From: an uncultured bacterium
GTDB taxonomy: Bacteria > Bacillota > Clostridia > Oscillospirales > Oscillospiraceae
NCBI GenBank assembly: GCA_905215425.1
Contig: CAJMQD010000065.1
Location: 1-5,988 of the forward strand
DNA length: 5,988 nt
Direction: 5' to 3'
This document shows positions 1 through 5,635 of this stretch, piece by piece. The translations under genes and the position numbers were made by a program. The notes below the pieces were generated by a model. The model did not search any database. It saw only the letters and a program-made list of their open reading frames with translations, and was not told where the DNA came from. Each line of letters begins with the position of its first letter. Position 1 is the stretch's first letter.

Positions 1-561
1 CTGCATATTGCAGCCGTAGTGCTGGAACAGGTAGTAGAAGTCGTAGGACTGCATGATCATGTAGTTGAATTCCAGGAAGCTCAGGCCCTTCTCCATCCGC
101 TGCTTGTAGCACTCAGCCCGCAGCATATTATTCACGGAGAAACAGGCGCCCACCTCCCGCAGCAGATCCACATAGTTCAGCTTCAGCAGCCAGTCGGCGT
201 GGTTGATCATCATGGCCTTGCCTTCGCCGAACTCGATGAACCGCTCCATCTGCTTTTTGAAGCAGTCACAGTTATGCTGAATGGTCTCGGGAGTCATCAT
301 GGAGCGCATATCCGTACGGCCGGAGGGGTCGCCGATATAGCCGGTGCCGCCGCCGATCAGAGCGATGGGACGGTTGCCCGCCATCTGCAGCCGCTTCATC
401 AGGCACAGAGCCATAAAATGACCCACATGGAGAGAATCTGCCGTGGGATCAAAGCCGATATAAAAAACAGCCTTTCCCTCGTTGATCATCTTGGAGATCT
501 CTTCCTCATTGGTCACCTGAGCGATCAGGCCCCGGGCCTTCAGTTCTTCATAACAAGTCAT
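1..561 (-). CDS. tyrS: Tyrosyl-tRNA synthetase, N-terminal 187 residues (runs off left edge)
   Basis: Class I aminoacyl-tRNA synthetase that charges tRNA-Tyr with tyrosine in the cytoplasm. The reading frame is open from the ATG at 561 to the window edge, giving 187 of the roughly 400-420 residues usual for the family, so the KMSKS loop and C-terminal S4-like domain lie outside. Visible family marks are [15 protein letters not shown] (residues 34-48), which carries the HIGH-type ATP motif as HVGH at 45-48; [13 protein letters not shown] (70-82); and [10 protein letters not shown] (165-174), whose Tyr167, Gln171 and Asp174 match the tyrosine-binding helix of bacterial TyrRS. An AAGGAGG lies 9 nt before the ATG. 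The gene starts 38 nt after the transporter stop with no terminator or promoter evident between them, so it should be co-transcribed from the upstream T-box leader, whose specifier reads Tyr. Identification is firm; only the missing C-terminus is unknown. Confidence 0.96.
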   Translation of the reverse strand, partial: MTCYEELKARGLIAQVTNEEEISKMINEGKAVFYIGFDPTADSLHVGHFMALCLMKRLQMAGNRPIALIGGGTGYIGDPSGRTDMRSMMTPETIQHNCDCFKKQMERFIEFGEGKAMMINHADWLLKLNYVDLLREVGACFSVNNMLRAECYKQRMEKGLSFLEFNYMIMQSYDFYYLFQHYGCNMQ

Positions 562-570
562 ACTATATAT

Positions 571-577
571 CCTCCTT
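571..577 (-). promoter_or_regulatory. Ribosome binding site of tyrS
   Basis: AAGGAGG on the minus strand, 9 nt upstream of the tyrS ATG. It gives tyrS its own strong translation start within the shared transcript. The rest of the 38-nt spacer (562-599) shows no hairpin with a U-tract and no recognisable promoter. Confidence 0.85.
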
Positions 578-599
578 AAAGTACTTTCATTTTTAGAGT

Positions 600-1448
600 T
601 CAGGCTATCCTTGCCTGCTGTTTCTCCTTCAGCACATTATAGCCCACCACGCCGACAATGACGATGCAGGCCCCAATGACAGAGAATACGCCCATATATT
701 CGTGGTAGAACACCGCCACCAAAACAGGATTCAACACCGGCTCGATCCCGGTGACCAGGCTGGCGGTGATAGAGGGGGTGATCTTCAAGCCCACCGTCAG
801 GAACACAAAGGCCAGACCCACCTGAAACACACCCAGCACCAGCATACTGACCAAGGCGGTCCCCTCCAGCCGGGGCTGCTGCACCATCTGGGGCAGACCG
901 ATCAGGGTGCTCATCACCGCGCTCCAGAACACGGAGGAGATGGGGTCGCCGTCGGGCACTTCATTCAGCATAAAAACGCCGCCATAAGTTACCCCAGACA
1001 GCAGCGCTAAAAGATCCCCAGACAGATGCCCACCGCCCAAGCTCTCCAGGAAGAAGCACAGAACCCCCAGAAATACCACCGCGCAGGCCGCCAGATCCAG
1101 CCTGTCCGGCCGGCGGCGGAGAAAAATGGCGGACAGCAGAATAACGAAGATGGGCGCAGTGTATTCCAGGACAATGGAGTTAGCCGCCGTGGTCATTTTG
1201 TTGGCCACAGCAAACAGCACGTTCGTGGCACACACGCAGCAGGCACCCAGGAAGATCCACCGGTTGAACCGAGGTCTGTGCCGAGTGGCCGCGAAAAAGA
1301 TCACATAGACCACCAGCGCGATCCCGTTGCGCCCGGCATTCAGGGCCAGACCGCTCCAATCCGGAATCAGCTTGATGCACAGACCGCCCAAGCTGTACAG
1401 CACAGCGGCCACAAACACGAACAGAACGCCTTTTCTCTCCTCGGTCAT
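600..1448 (-). CDS. EamA/DMT-family transporter (10 TM), candidate tyrosine or aromatic amino acid transporter under T-box control
   Basis: A 282-residue integral membrane protein of the drug/metabolite transporter superfamily, with two repeated five-helix EamA halves (about residues 7-135 and 143-273). Hydrophobic segments are visible near 7-27, 41-55, 64-83, 92-110, 118-136, 144-162, 171-187, 198-219, 226-248 and 253-273. The family signature appears in both halves: [17 protein letters not shown] (94-110) and [17 protein letters not shown] (234-250). A short basic stretch, RRRP at 111-114, sits between helices 4 and 5, and the C-terminus (KEKQQAR) is charged and presumably cytoplasmic. The ATG is chosen because GGAGG lies 8 nt upstream; the nearer ATG at 1455 is out of frame. 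It is the first gene after the T-box leader and precedes tyrS by 38 nt. Sequence alone does not give substrate or direction. A tyrosine link is inferred from the UAC specifier and tyrS. In B. subtilis, the EamA protein YcbK lies in the T-box(Trp)-controlled rtpA-ycbK operon, a precedent for this family under T-box control. Confidence 0.9.
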   Translation of the reverse strand: MTEERKGVLFVFVAAVLYSLGGLCIKLIPDWSGLALNAGRNGIALVVYVIFFAATRHRPRFNRWIFLGACCVCATNVLFAVANKMTTAANSIVLEYTAPIFVILLSAIFLRRRPDRLDLAACAVVFLGVLCFFLESLGGGHLSGDLLALLSGVTYGGVFMLNEVPDGDPISSVFWSAVMSTLIGLPQMVQQPRLEGTALVSMLVLGVFQVGLAFVFLTVGLKITPSITASLVTGIEPVLNPVLVAVFYHEYMGVFSVIGACIVIVGVVGYNVLKEKQQARIA

Positions 1449-1456
1449 AAAGCATA

Positions 1457-1461
1457 CCTCC
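1457..1461 (-). promoter_or_regulatory. Ribosome binding site of the EamA transporter gene
   Basis: GGAGG on the minus strand, 8 nt before the ATG at 1448 and 26 nt beyond the U-tract of the leader terminator. It is absent from any transcript stopped at that terminator, as expected for transcriptional rather than translational T-box control. Confidence 0.8.
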
Positions 1462-1486
1462 GATCGTCCGTTTACGGCTCATGGAT

Positions 1487-1524
1487 AAAAAACGCCCTCT
1501 GTCCAACAAACTGGACAGAGGGCG
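1487..1524 (-). terminator. Intrinsic terminator of the T-box leader
   Basis: On the minus strand, a perfect 13-bp GC-rich stem (1524-1512 with 1505-1493) closes a 6-nt loop and is followed directly by six U (1492-1487). The 5' arm contains the CGC and CCUCUG segments that the antiterminator also needs, so the two structures exclude each other. This is the OFF state when charged tRNA is abundant. Confidence 0.95.
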
Positions 1525-1545
1525 AAAAACGCGGTACCACCTCTG
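1516..1545 (-). promoter_or_regulatory. T-box antiterminator with UGGUACC tRNA-acceptor bulge
   Basis: Helix A1 is CAGAGG (1545-1540) paired with CCUCUG (1521-1516). The 7-nt bulge UGGUACC (1539-1533) is the conserved T-box element whose UGGN pairs with the free NCCA end of uncharged tRNA. Helix A2 is GCG (1532-1530) with CGC (1524-1522) around a U5 loop. In UGGU the variable base is U, which pairs with discriminator A73, the base usual in bacterial tRNA-Tyr. Seen directly: the pairing and the motif. From family knowledge: how tRNA reads it. Confidence 0.93.
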
Positions 1546-1758
1546 GTTTCTCTCTGCCTCGCGGCAGAAAGCTTACGGAGTGCCTGACTCCAGCGCGATA
1601 ACGGGCGCGGCCCGGCCTGTCCCCTACTGCGCCAAACGGCGGTTCAGGCGGCTGCTCCAAGGGGTATTCGCAGCGTTTCCCGTCCTCCTTGCACCAAACC
1701 GGAGGCTCTCTGCACGGGGAAATAACTGTTACTGATCCTTTTCCTCACAGTATGCTGA

Positions 1759-1787
1759 ACTGTAACACAGCTTTTCTCTTTTGTCAA
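1759..1787 (-). promoter_or_regulatory. Sigma-A-type promoter of the T-box/transporter/tyrS operon
   Basis: On the minus strand, a perfect -35 TTGACA (1787-1782), a 17-nt spacer and -10 TACAGT (1764-1759, one step from TATAAT in two positions). The predicted start is around 1752, about 10 nt before the base of stem I. It lies within 50 nt of the recN stop, so the tyrosine operon has its own promoter and need not rely on readthrough from recN. Confidence 0.88.
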
Positions 1788-1833
1788 GGGGCTGGAGTTG
1801 TTTTATCGGATGCCAGACCAGTGCCCAGCCAGA

Positions 1834-3495
1834 TTACAGCCGGTCCTTTTCTTCCATCAACTCCCGGGCACTGTCCAAGATTGCCTGCGTAATGCTGCCG
1901 CCCCCCATCAGGCGGGCCAGTTCCTCCTGGCGGCCCCGGCGGTCCAGTTCCTTCACCTGAGTATAGGTTCGTCCGTCCCGCTCCCCTTTTTCCACGGAGA
2001 AATGGGTGTCCGCCATAGCGGCGATCTGCGGCAGATGGGTCACGCAGAGCACCTGTTTATGCCCGGCGACCTGTGCCATTTTCCGGGCCACCTTCTGGGC
2101 TGCACGGCCGGAGACCCCGGTATCCACCTCGTCAAACACCAAGGTATCGATGCCGTCATCCTCCGCCAACACATTTTTCAGGGCCAGCATGATTCGTGCC
2201 AGCTCGCCGCCGGAGGCAACTTTCTGGATGGGCTTGAGTGCCTCGCCCACATTGGCGGACATAAGGAACTGCACCTCGTCCATGCCGGTCTCATCCAATC
2301 TCTTTTCTCCGAACTCCACCAGAAACTGCACCTTGGGCATGTCCAAATCCCGCAGTTCCTGCTGCACCCGATCCTGAAGGCCCTGCGCCGCCTTCTTTCT
2401 GGCTTCGGAGAGCTCCTGCGCCCGCTTTTTTGCCCGCTTCTCTGCCTTGCTCAACTCGCCCTGAAGCTGCGCAATGGTGTCGTCTGCATACTGGATCTGG
2501 TCCAGCTCCTTGCGGCAGCGCTCCAGATAGTCCAGCATATCAGCCACAGTGGGCCCGTACTTCTTTTTCAATCGGTATAACTGGTCCAGGCGGCCCTCCA
2601 CCTGATCCAGCTCCTGGGGCGAGAAATCGAAGTCCTGCTCCATGTCCCGCACCCGTTCGGCGGCATCCCGGGCCTGGACATACAGCTCCTTCAGCAGGCC
2701 CGACAGCTCCTCCAGCTCGGGGGACAAACCGGAAACAGACCGCACCGCCCCTTCGGCATTGCCCAGCAGGTCGGCTGCGCCTTCACTGCCGTCATCTCCG
2801 TACAGGGCCTGTCCCGCAAGCTGCAGGGCGTCCATCAGCTTGCCCGCTCCGCGCAGCAGGGTGCGGCGGGCATCCAGTTCCTCGTCCTCGCCCTCTTTTA
2901 ACCCGGCGCGCTCCAATTCGCCGATCTGATAGGTCAGTGTATCCACCCGGCGGGAGCGCTCTGCCTCGTCCATCTCCAGCGCCGCGATCTTCTTTTTCAA
3001 ATCAGCCATTTCCTGATAAGCTGCGCTGTAAGGCTCCCATAGAGTCCGGGTCCGGCCAAATTTGTCCAGATAACCCAGGTGACAGGCAGGGTCCAGCAGC
3101 TGCTGACCGTCGTGCTGGCCGTGAATATCCAACAGCTGACGGCCCAACTGCCGCAGCTGGGCCGCCGTGACCACCCTTCCGTTGATCCGGCAGGCGCCGC
3201 GGCCGTCGGCCATAAGCTCCCGTTGGAGCAGCAGTTCTTCATCCTCCGGTACGCCGTTCTCCCTCAGCCACGGAATGGGCCTCAGGCCGGTAAACACAGC
3301 GGTGACCAGCGCAGATTTTGCTCCGGTCCGCACCAATTCCCGGCTGGTCCGCTGACCCAGCACCGCACCGATGGCATCAATGACAATGGATTTACCTGCG
3401 CCGGTCTCGCCGGTCAGCACATTAAACCCCGGACGGAAGCTGATATCCGCCGCTTGGATAATCGCAATATTCTCAATATGGAGCAGCGAGAGCAT
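1834..3495 (-). CDS. recN: DNA repair protein RecN (SMC-like ATPase)
   Basis: Cytoplasmic ABC/SMC-family ATPase that acts early in recombinational repair of double-strand breaks. Its 553 residues are the usual family length. The N-terminal half-ATPase starts MLSLLHIENIAII and has Walker A GETGAGKS at 29-36, then the RecN-typical GRACRINGR (99-107) and LLDIHGQHD (121-129). The middle, roughly 155-375, is rich in charged heptad-like residues (coiled-coil arms). The C-terminal half has the ABC signature SGGELARIMLALK (428-440), Walker B TLVFDEVDTGVSG (451-463, Asp455/Glu456) and the switch histidine in VTHLPQIA (485-492). The ATG at 3495 follows a GGGGGAG stretch at about 5 nt and gives the canonical N-terminus. 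It starts 12 nt after argR and is the last gene of the dxs-to-recN run. No hairpin plus U-tract follows the stop, so some transcripts may continue into the tyrosine operon. Confidence 0.97.
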   Translation of the reverse strand: MLSLLHIENIAIIQAADISFRPGFNVLTGETGAGKSIVIDAIGAVLGQRTSRELVRTGAKSALVTAVFTGLRPIPWLRENGVPEDEELLLQRELMADGRGACRINGRVVTAAQLRQLGRQLLDIHGQHDGQQLLDPACHLGYLDKFGRTRTLWEPYSAAYQEMADLKKKIAALEMDEAERSRRVDTLTYQIGELERAGLKEGEDEELDARRTLLRGAGKLMDALQLAGQALYGDDGSEGAADLLGNAEGAVRSVSGLSPELEELSGLLKELYVQARDAAERVRDMEQDFDFSPQELDQVEGRLDQLYRLKKKYGPTVADMLDYLERCRKELDQIQYADDTIAQLQGELSKAEKRAKKRAQELSEARKKAAQGLQDRVQQELRDLDMPKVQFLVEFGEKRLDETGMDEVQFLMSANVGEALKPIQKVASGGELARIMLALKNVLAEDDGIDTLVFDEVDTGVSGRAAQKVARKMAQVAGHKQVLCVTHLPQIAAMADTHFSVEKGERDGRTYTQVKELDRRGRQEELARLMGGGSITQAILDSARELMEEKDRL

Positions 3496-3507
3496 ACCCT
3501 CTCCCCC

Positions 3508-3960
3508 TTATTTCAGCAGACGGTGAACTTCCCTGGAAAACTCCTCCGCAGCAGCGGTGTCCCGCATGATCAGAATACCGGTGTCATCTCCCGCCAGGCT
3601 GCCCAGCATCTTGGGAATCTCCATGCTGTCAAGGGCGGCCAGCACAGCGTTGGCCGTACCCGGCATAGAGCGAATGACCACAATATTCTGAGCGTACTCC
3701 ACCGAGATCACGCCCTCTTTAAAGATATTCCGCAGACGCATATCTGTGGCGCCGCCGGTCCGCTGTTCGTTGACGGTATATCGGTATCCACCCCGTCTGG
3801 TCAGCTCTTTTACCAGACGCAGCTCCTTAATGTCCCGGGAAATCGTGGCCTGAGTGGCCCGATAGCCGCGTTCCTCCAACATTGTCAGCAGCTGCTCCTG
3901 CGTCTCTACATCACCGGCCTTGATGATCTTCAATATCTCCGACTGTCTTTCGCTTTTCAC
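3508..3960 (-). CDS. argR: Arginine repressor ArgR/AhrC
   Basis: Hexameric arginine-dependent transcription regulator that represses arginine biosynthesis and, in Bacilli, activates catabolism. At 150 residues it is the standard length. The winged helix-turn-helix is N-terminal, with recognition segment ATQATISRDIKELRLVK (35-51) holding the invariant Ser-Arg pair at 41-42. A linker follows at about 65-75. The C-terminal oligomerisation/arginine domain has PGTANAVLAALD (100-111) and GSLAGDDTGILI (120-131), with the arginine-contacting Asp pair at 125-126. The start is GTG at 3960: AGGAGG lies 9 nt upstream, the protein then begins at the normal place (MKSERQSEI), and GTGA overlaps the nadK stop. 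The frame stays open a further 420 nt upstream, but that stretch lies over nadK and has no family similarity, so a longer start is not credible. No ARG-box-like palindrome was noticed in the window. Confidence 0.96.
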   Translation of the reverse strand: MKSERQSEILKIIKAGDVETQEQLLTMLEERGYRATQATISRDIKELRLVKELTRRGGYRYTVNEQRTGGATDMRLRNIFKEGVISVEYAQNIVVIRSMPGTANAVLAALDSMEIPKMLGSLAGDDTGILIMRDTAAAEEFSREVHRLLK

Positions 3961-4829
3961 GGGGCATATCCTCCTAACTTTTGGTTGATGATCTGGTAAA
4001 AGCTGCGCTCGCTCAGCCTGACCAGTTTTGTAGTGTGCTCGGATCGGCGAATTTCCACCCGTTCTCCGCCCATCAGCCGCAAAGCCTTTCCACCATCCAC
4101 AGACAGATAGCTCTGCTTTCTGTTGCCCTTGGGGGGCTGGATGGTAACCACTCTCCGGTCGGAGAGCACCATGGCCCGGGCGGCCAACTGGTGGGCGCAC
4201 ACAGGAGTGACAATAATGCTGTGGGAGGTCGGTTCTACAATGGGGCCTCCGGCAGACATGGAATAGGCCGTAGAGCCGGTGGGAGTGGCGACGATCACGC
4301 CGTCGCCGATCACCTGGCTGATGCGCATCCCATCCGCCCAGACCTCCAGCTCCGCTACCCGGGCCACAGATCCCTTGGAACATACGGCATCATTCAGCGC
4401 CAGATCCTGACTGATCAGCTTGTCCCCCCGGAATACGCTGACGTCCAGCATCATGCGCTCCTCTGTGGTAAAGCTGTTATTGGCCAGACCGGCCAAGCGG
4501 GACAGCTCGCTGCGCTCCAACTCTGCCATAAAGCCGACACTTCCCATGTTGACCCCCAGAACAGGCACATCGTGAAGGGTAGCGTCCCGGGCGGCGTGGA
4601 GGATCGTGCCATCTCCGCCGAAGCATACCAGCAGGTCAGCCTGGGGCAGCTCCTTCTCCAGTTCCCCCAGCACTGCCTGGCGGGGGATCTCCAGCCGATC
4701 CCCGCGCTTGGGGCGAAAGGGCAGGCAAAGAACCGTCTGCGCCCCGCTGCGTTCCAGAACCCGCTGGGCCTCCATAGCCGCCCGCAGTCCCCGATCCCGG
4801 TAGGGGTTGGAGCTGAGTATGATCTTCAT
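3957..4829 (-). CDS. nadK: NAD kinase
   Basis: Phosphorylates NAD+ to NADP+, the source of the cell's NADP(H) pool, in the cytoplasm. At 290 residues it is the normal bacterial length. The diagnostic GGDGT motif is at 71-75 (CFGGDGTILHAAR), followed by LGVNMGSVGF (91-100). LND at 145-147 occupies the NE/ND adenine-site position, and GDGVIVATPTGSTAYSMSAGGPIV (175-198) is the conserved second nucleotide-binding block. In the segment usually reading SRPLVL the sequence is AARAMVL (216-222), with Ala instead of Pro, a mild departure. GAGGAGG lies 7 nt before the ATG at 4829. The start overlaps the tlyA stop by 4 nt (ATGA), and its own stop overlaps the argR GTG by 4 nt. Possible functional link: NADPH supply beside DXS, whose pathway uses NADPH at the next step (DXR); this is inference, since the order is conserved across Clostridia. 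Confidence 0.97.
   Translation of the reverse strand: MKIILSSNPYRDRGLRAAMEAQRVLERSGAQTVLCLPFRPKRGDRLEIPRQAVLGELEKELPQADLLVCFGGDGTILHAARDATLHDVPVLGVNMGSVGFMAELERSELSRLAGLANNSFTTEERMMLDVSVFRGDKLISQDLALNDAVCSKGSVARVAELEVWADGMRISQVIGDGVIVATPTGSTAYSMSAGGPIVEPTSHSIIVTPVCAHQLAARAMVLSDRRVVTIQPPKGNRKQSYLSVDGGKALRLMGGERVEIRRSEHTTKLVRLSERSFYQIINQKLGGYAP
3970..3975 (-). promoter_or_regulatory. Ribosome binding site that fixes the argR GTG start
   Basis: AGGAGG on the minus strand, 9 nt before the GTG at 3960 and inside the last codons of nadK. The ATG at 3967 is in another frame and too close to be used. Confidence 0.85.
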
Positions 4830-5635
4830 ATTGCCCCCTCCTCAAAGTCGGCGTGGGATCGCTCTACCAGCGCCCTCAAATCGCCTGTGAAGGCAGGGCC
4901 CTCTCCGGCTTCCAGCCAGCCCAGATACTCAATATTGCCCTCCGGCCCGCGGATGGGCGAATAGGTCAGGTCCTTCACCGTAAAACCGGCGTTGGCCGCA
5001 TGGATCAGGAAATGCTCCAGCACCTCCAGATGGACCGCCGGGTCCCGAACCACGCCCTTTTTTCCCACCTTATCTTTGCCCGCCTCGAACTGGGGCTTGA
5101 CCAGGCAGACGCCCTGTCCCCCCTCTTTCAGCAGGGGGCGGACTGCGGGCAGGATCAGATTCAAGGAAATAAAGGACACATCGACAGAAAAGAAATCCAG
5201 TTCCTCCGGGATCTGCTCCCGTGTGAGATACCGGGCGTTGGTGCGCTCCATGCACACCACCTGCGGGTGGGTGCGCAGGCGGTAATCCAACTGATTGTAG
5301 CCAACATCCACCGCATAGACCTTGGACGCCCCGTTCTGGAGCATACAGTCGGTAAAGCCGCCGGTGGAGGCGCCGATATCAGCGCAGATCCGCTCCTTCA
5401 GCACGATGGGCCAGCAGGCCATGGCCTTCTCCAGCTTCAAGCCGCCCCGGCTGACATATTTCAGTGTCTTGCCGTGGACCTCGATCACCGCATCCTGGGC
5501 CACCGGGGCCCCCGCCTTATCCACCTTTTGACCGTTGACAAACACCTGTCCGGCCATAATGATGGCCTGCGCCTTCTGCCGGCTCTCCGCAAGCCCCTGT
5601 TCCGTCATCGCTACGTCCAGTCGAAGCTTAGCCAC
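4826..5635 (-). CDS. tlyA: TlyA-family rRNA (cytidine-2'-O)-methyltransferase with S4 domain
   Basis: SAM-dependent methyltransferase of the TlyA/YqxC family, known to 2'-O-methylate 16S and in some species 23S rRNA. It is often misannotated as a hemolysin. At 269 residues it is normal length. The S4 RNA-binding domain is N-terminal (about 4-62: RLDVAMTEQGLAESRQKAQ, then VFVNGQKVDKAG). A Rossmann FtsJ-like domain follows, with SAM motif ADIGASTGGFTDCML (85-99) and VYAVDVGYNQL (106-116). The K-D-K-E catalytic tetrad appears as Lys67 or Lys70 (SRGGLKLEKA), Asp152 (DVSFISL), Lys180 (LVKPQFE) and Glu236 (GNIEYLGW). The start is GTG at 5635, supported by GGAGG 9 nt upstream and by starting exactly at the S4 domain. 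It overlaps the dxs stop by 8 nt and the nadK start by 4 nt. Confidence 0.95.
   Translation of the reverse strand: MAKLRLDVAMTEQGLAESRQKAQAIIMAGQVFVNGQKVDKAGAPVAQDAVIEVHGKTLKYVSRGGLKLEKAMACWPIVLKERICADIGASTGGFTDCMLQNGASKVYAVDVGYNQLDYRLRTHPQVVCMERTNARYLTREQIPEELDFFSVDVSFISLNLILPAVRPLLKEGGQGVCLVKPQFEAGKDKVGKKGVVRDPAVHLEVLEHFLIHAANAGFTVKDLTYSPIRGPEGNIEYLGWLEAGEGPAFTGDLRALVERSHADFEEGAI

Larger units (their letters stand above)
1487..1752 (-). promoter_or_regulatory. T-box riboswitch leader, predicted tRNA-Tyr specific (specifier UAC)
   Basis: A leader of about 265 nt from the predicted transcription start to the terminator U-tract. In 5' to 3' order: a short stem I base (AAGG 1740-1737 with CCUU 1662-1659); the loop-E pair AGUA (1733-1730) opposite GAA (1669-1667); UAC (1666-1664) directly after GAA, in the specifier position; a middle helix UUUCCC/GGGAAA-type; a distal hairpin CCUCC/GGAGG (1705-1701, 1688-1684) with a GGUUUGGUGCAA loop and an AGAG-type bulge on its 5' side. 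A stem II-like region follows (about 1655-1592, only loosely resolved by eye). Then come a small hairpin GGAGU/ACUCC (1591-1577), a 9-bp stem III with a GCGA tetraloop (1571-1550), the antiterminator and the terminator. UAC encodes Tyr, and tyrS is in the downstream operon. Most T-boxes have a purine after the specifier; here it is C, so the codon frame is slightly less certain than the T-box call. Confidence 0.93.

Noticed and set aside
19..579. A plus-strand open frame of 186 codons across the tyrS start.
   Set aside because: It is antisense to clear TyrRS coding sequence, and its codons mirror the synthetase motifs.
1790..1828. GGCTGG and CCAGCC segments downstream of recN that could pair on the minus strand as a recN terminator.
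   Set aside because: The arms are only 6 bp and more than 25 nt apart, and no U-tract follows, so this does not resemble an intrinsic terminator.
1481..1892. Plus-strand small open frames across the T-box leader and promoter region.
   Set aside because: Their sequence is explained entirely by the structured leader RNA and promoter on the other strand.
3079..3999. A long plus-strand open frame of 306 codons antisense to recN/argR.
   Set aside because: It covers three features, including the recN-argR junction, is rich in Gln/His/Arg/Pro typical of antisense reading of GC-rich genes, and has no recognisable motif or good ribosome binding site.
3961..4383. A 5' extension of the argR frame that would make a 291-residue protein.
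   Set aside because: It lies wholly over nadK in another frame, shows no domain-like composition, and the GTG at 3960 with AGGAGG gives the exact canonical ArgR length.
4826..5635. Annotation of the S4/FtsJ gene as a hemolysin toxin.
   Set aside because: The S4 domain, SAM-binding motif and K-D-K-E tetrad show an RNA methyltransferase, and the protein has no signal peptide or membrane-active segment.
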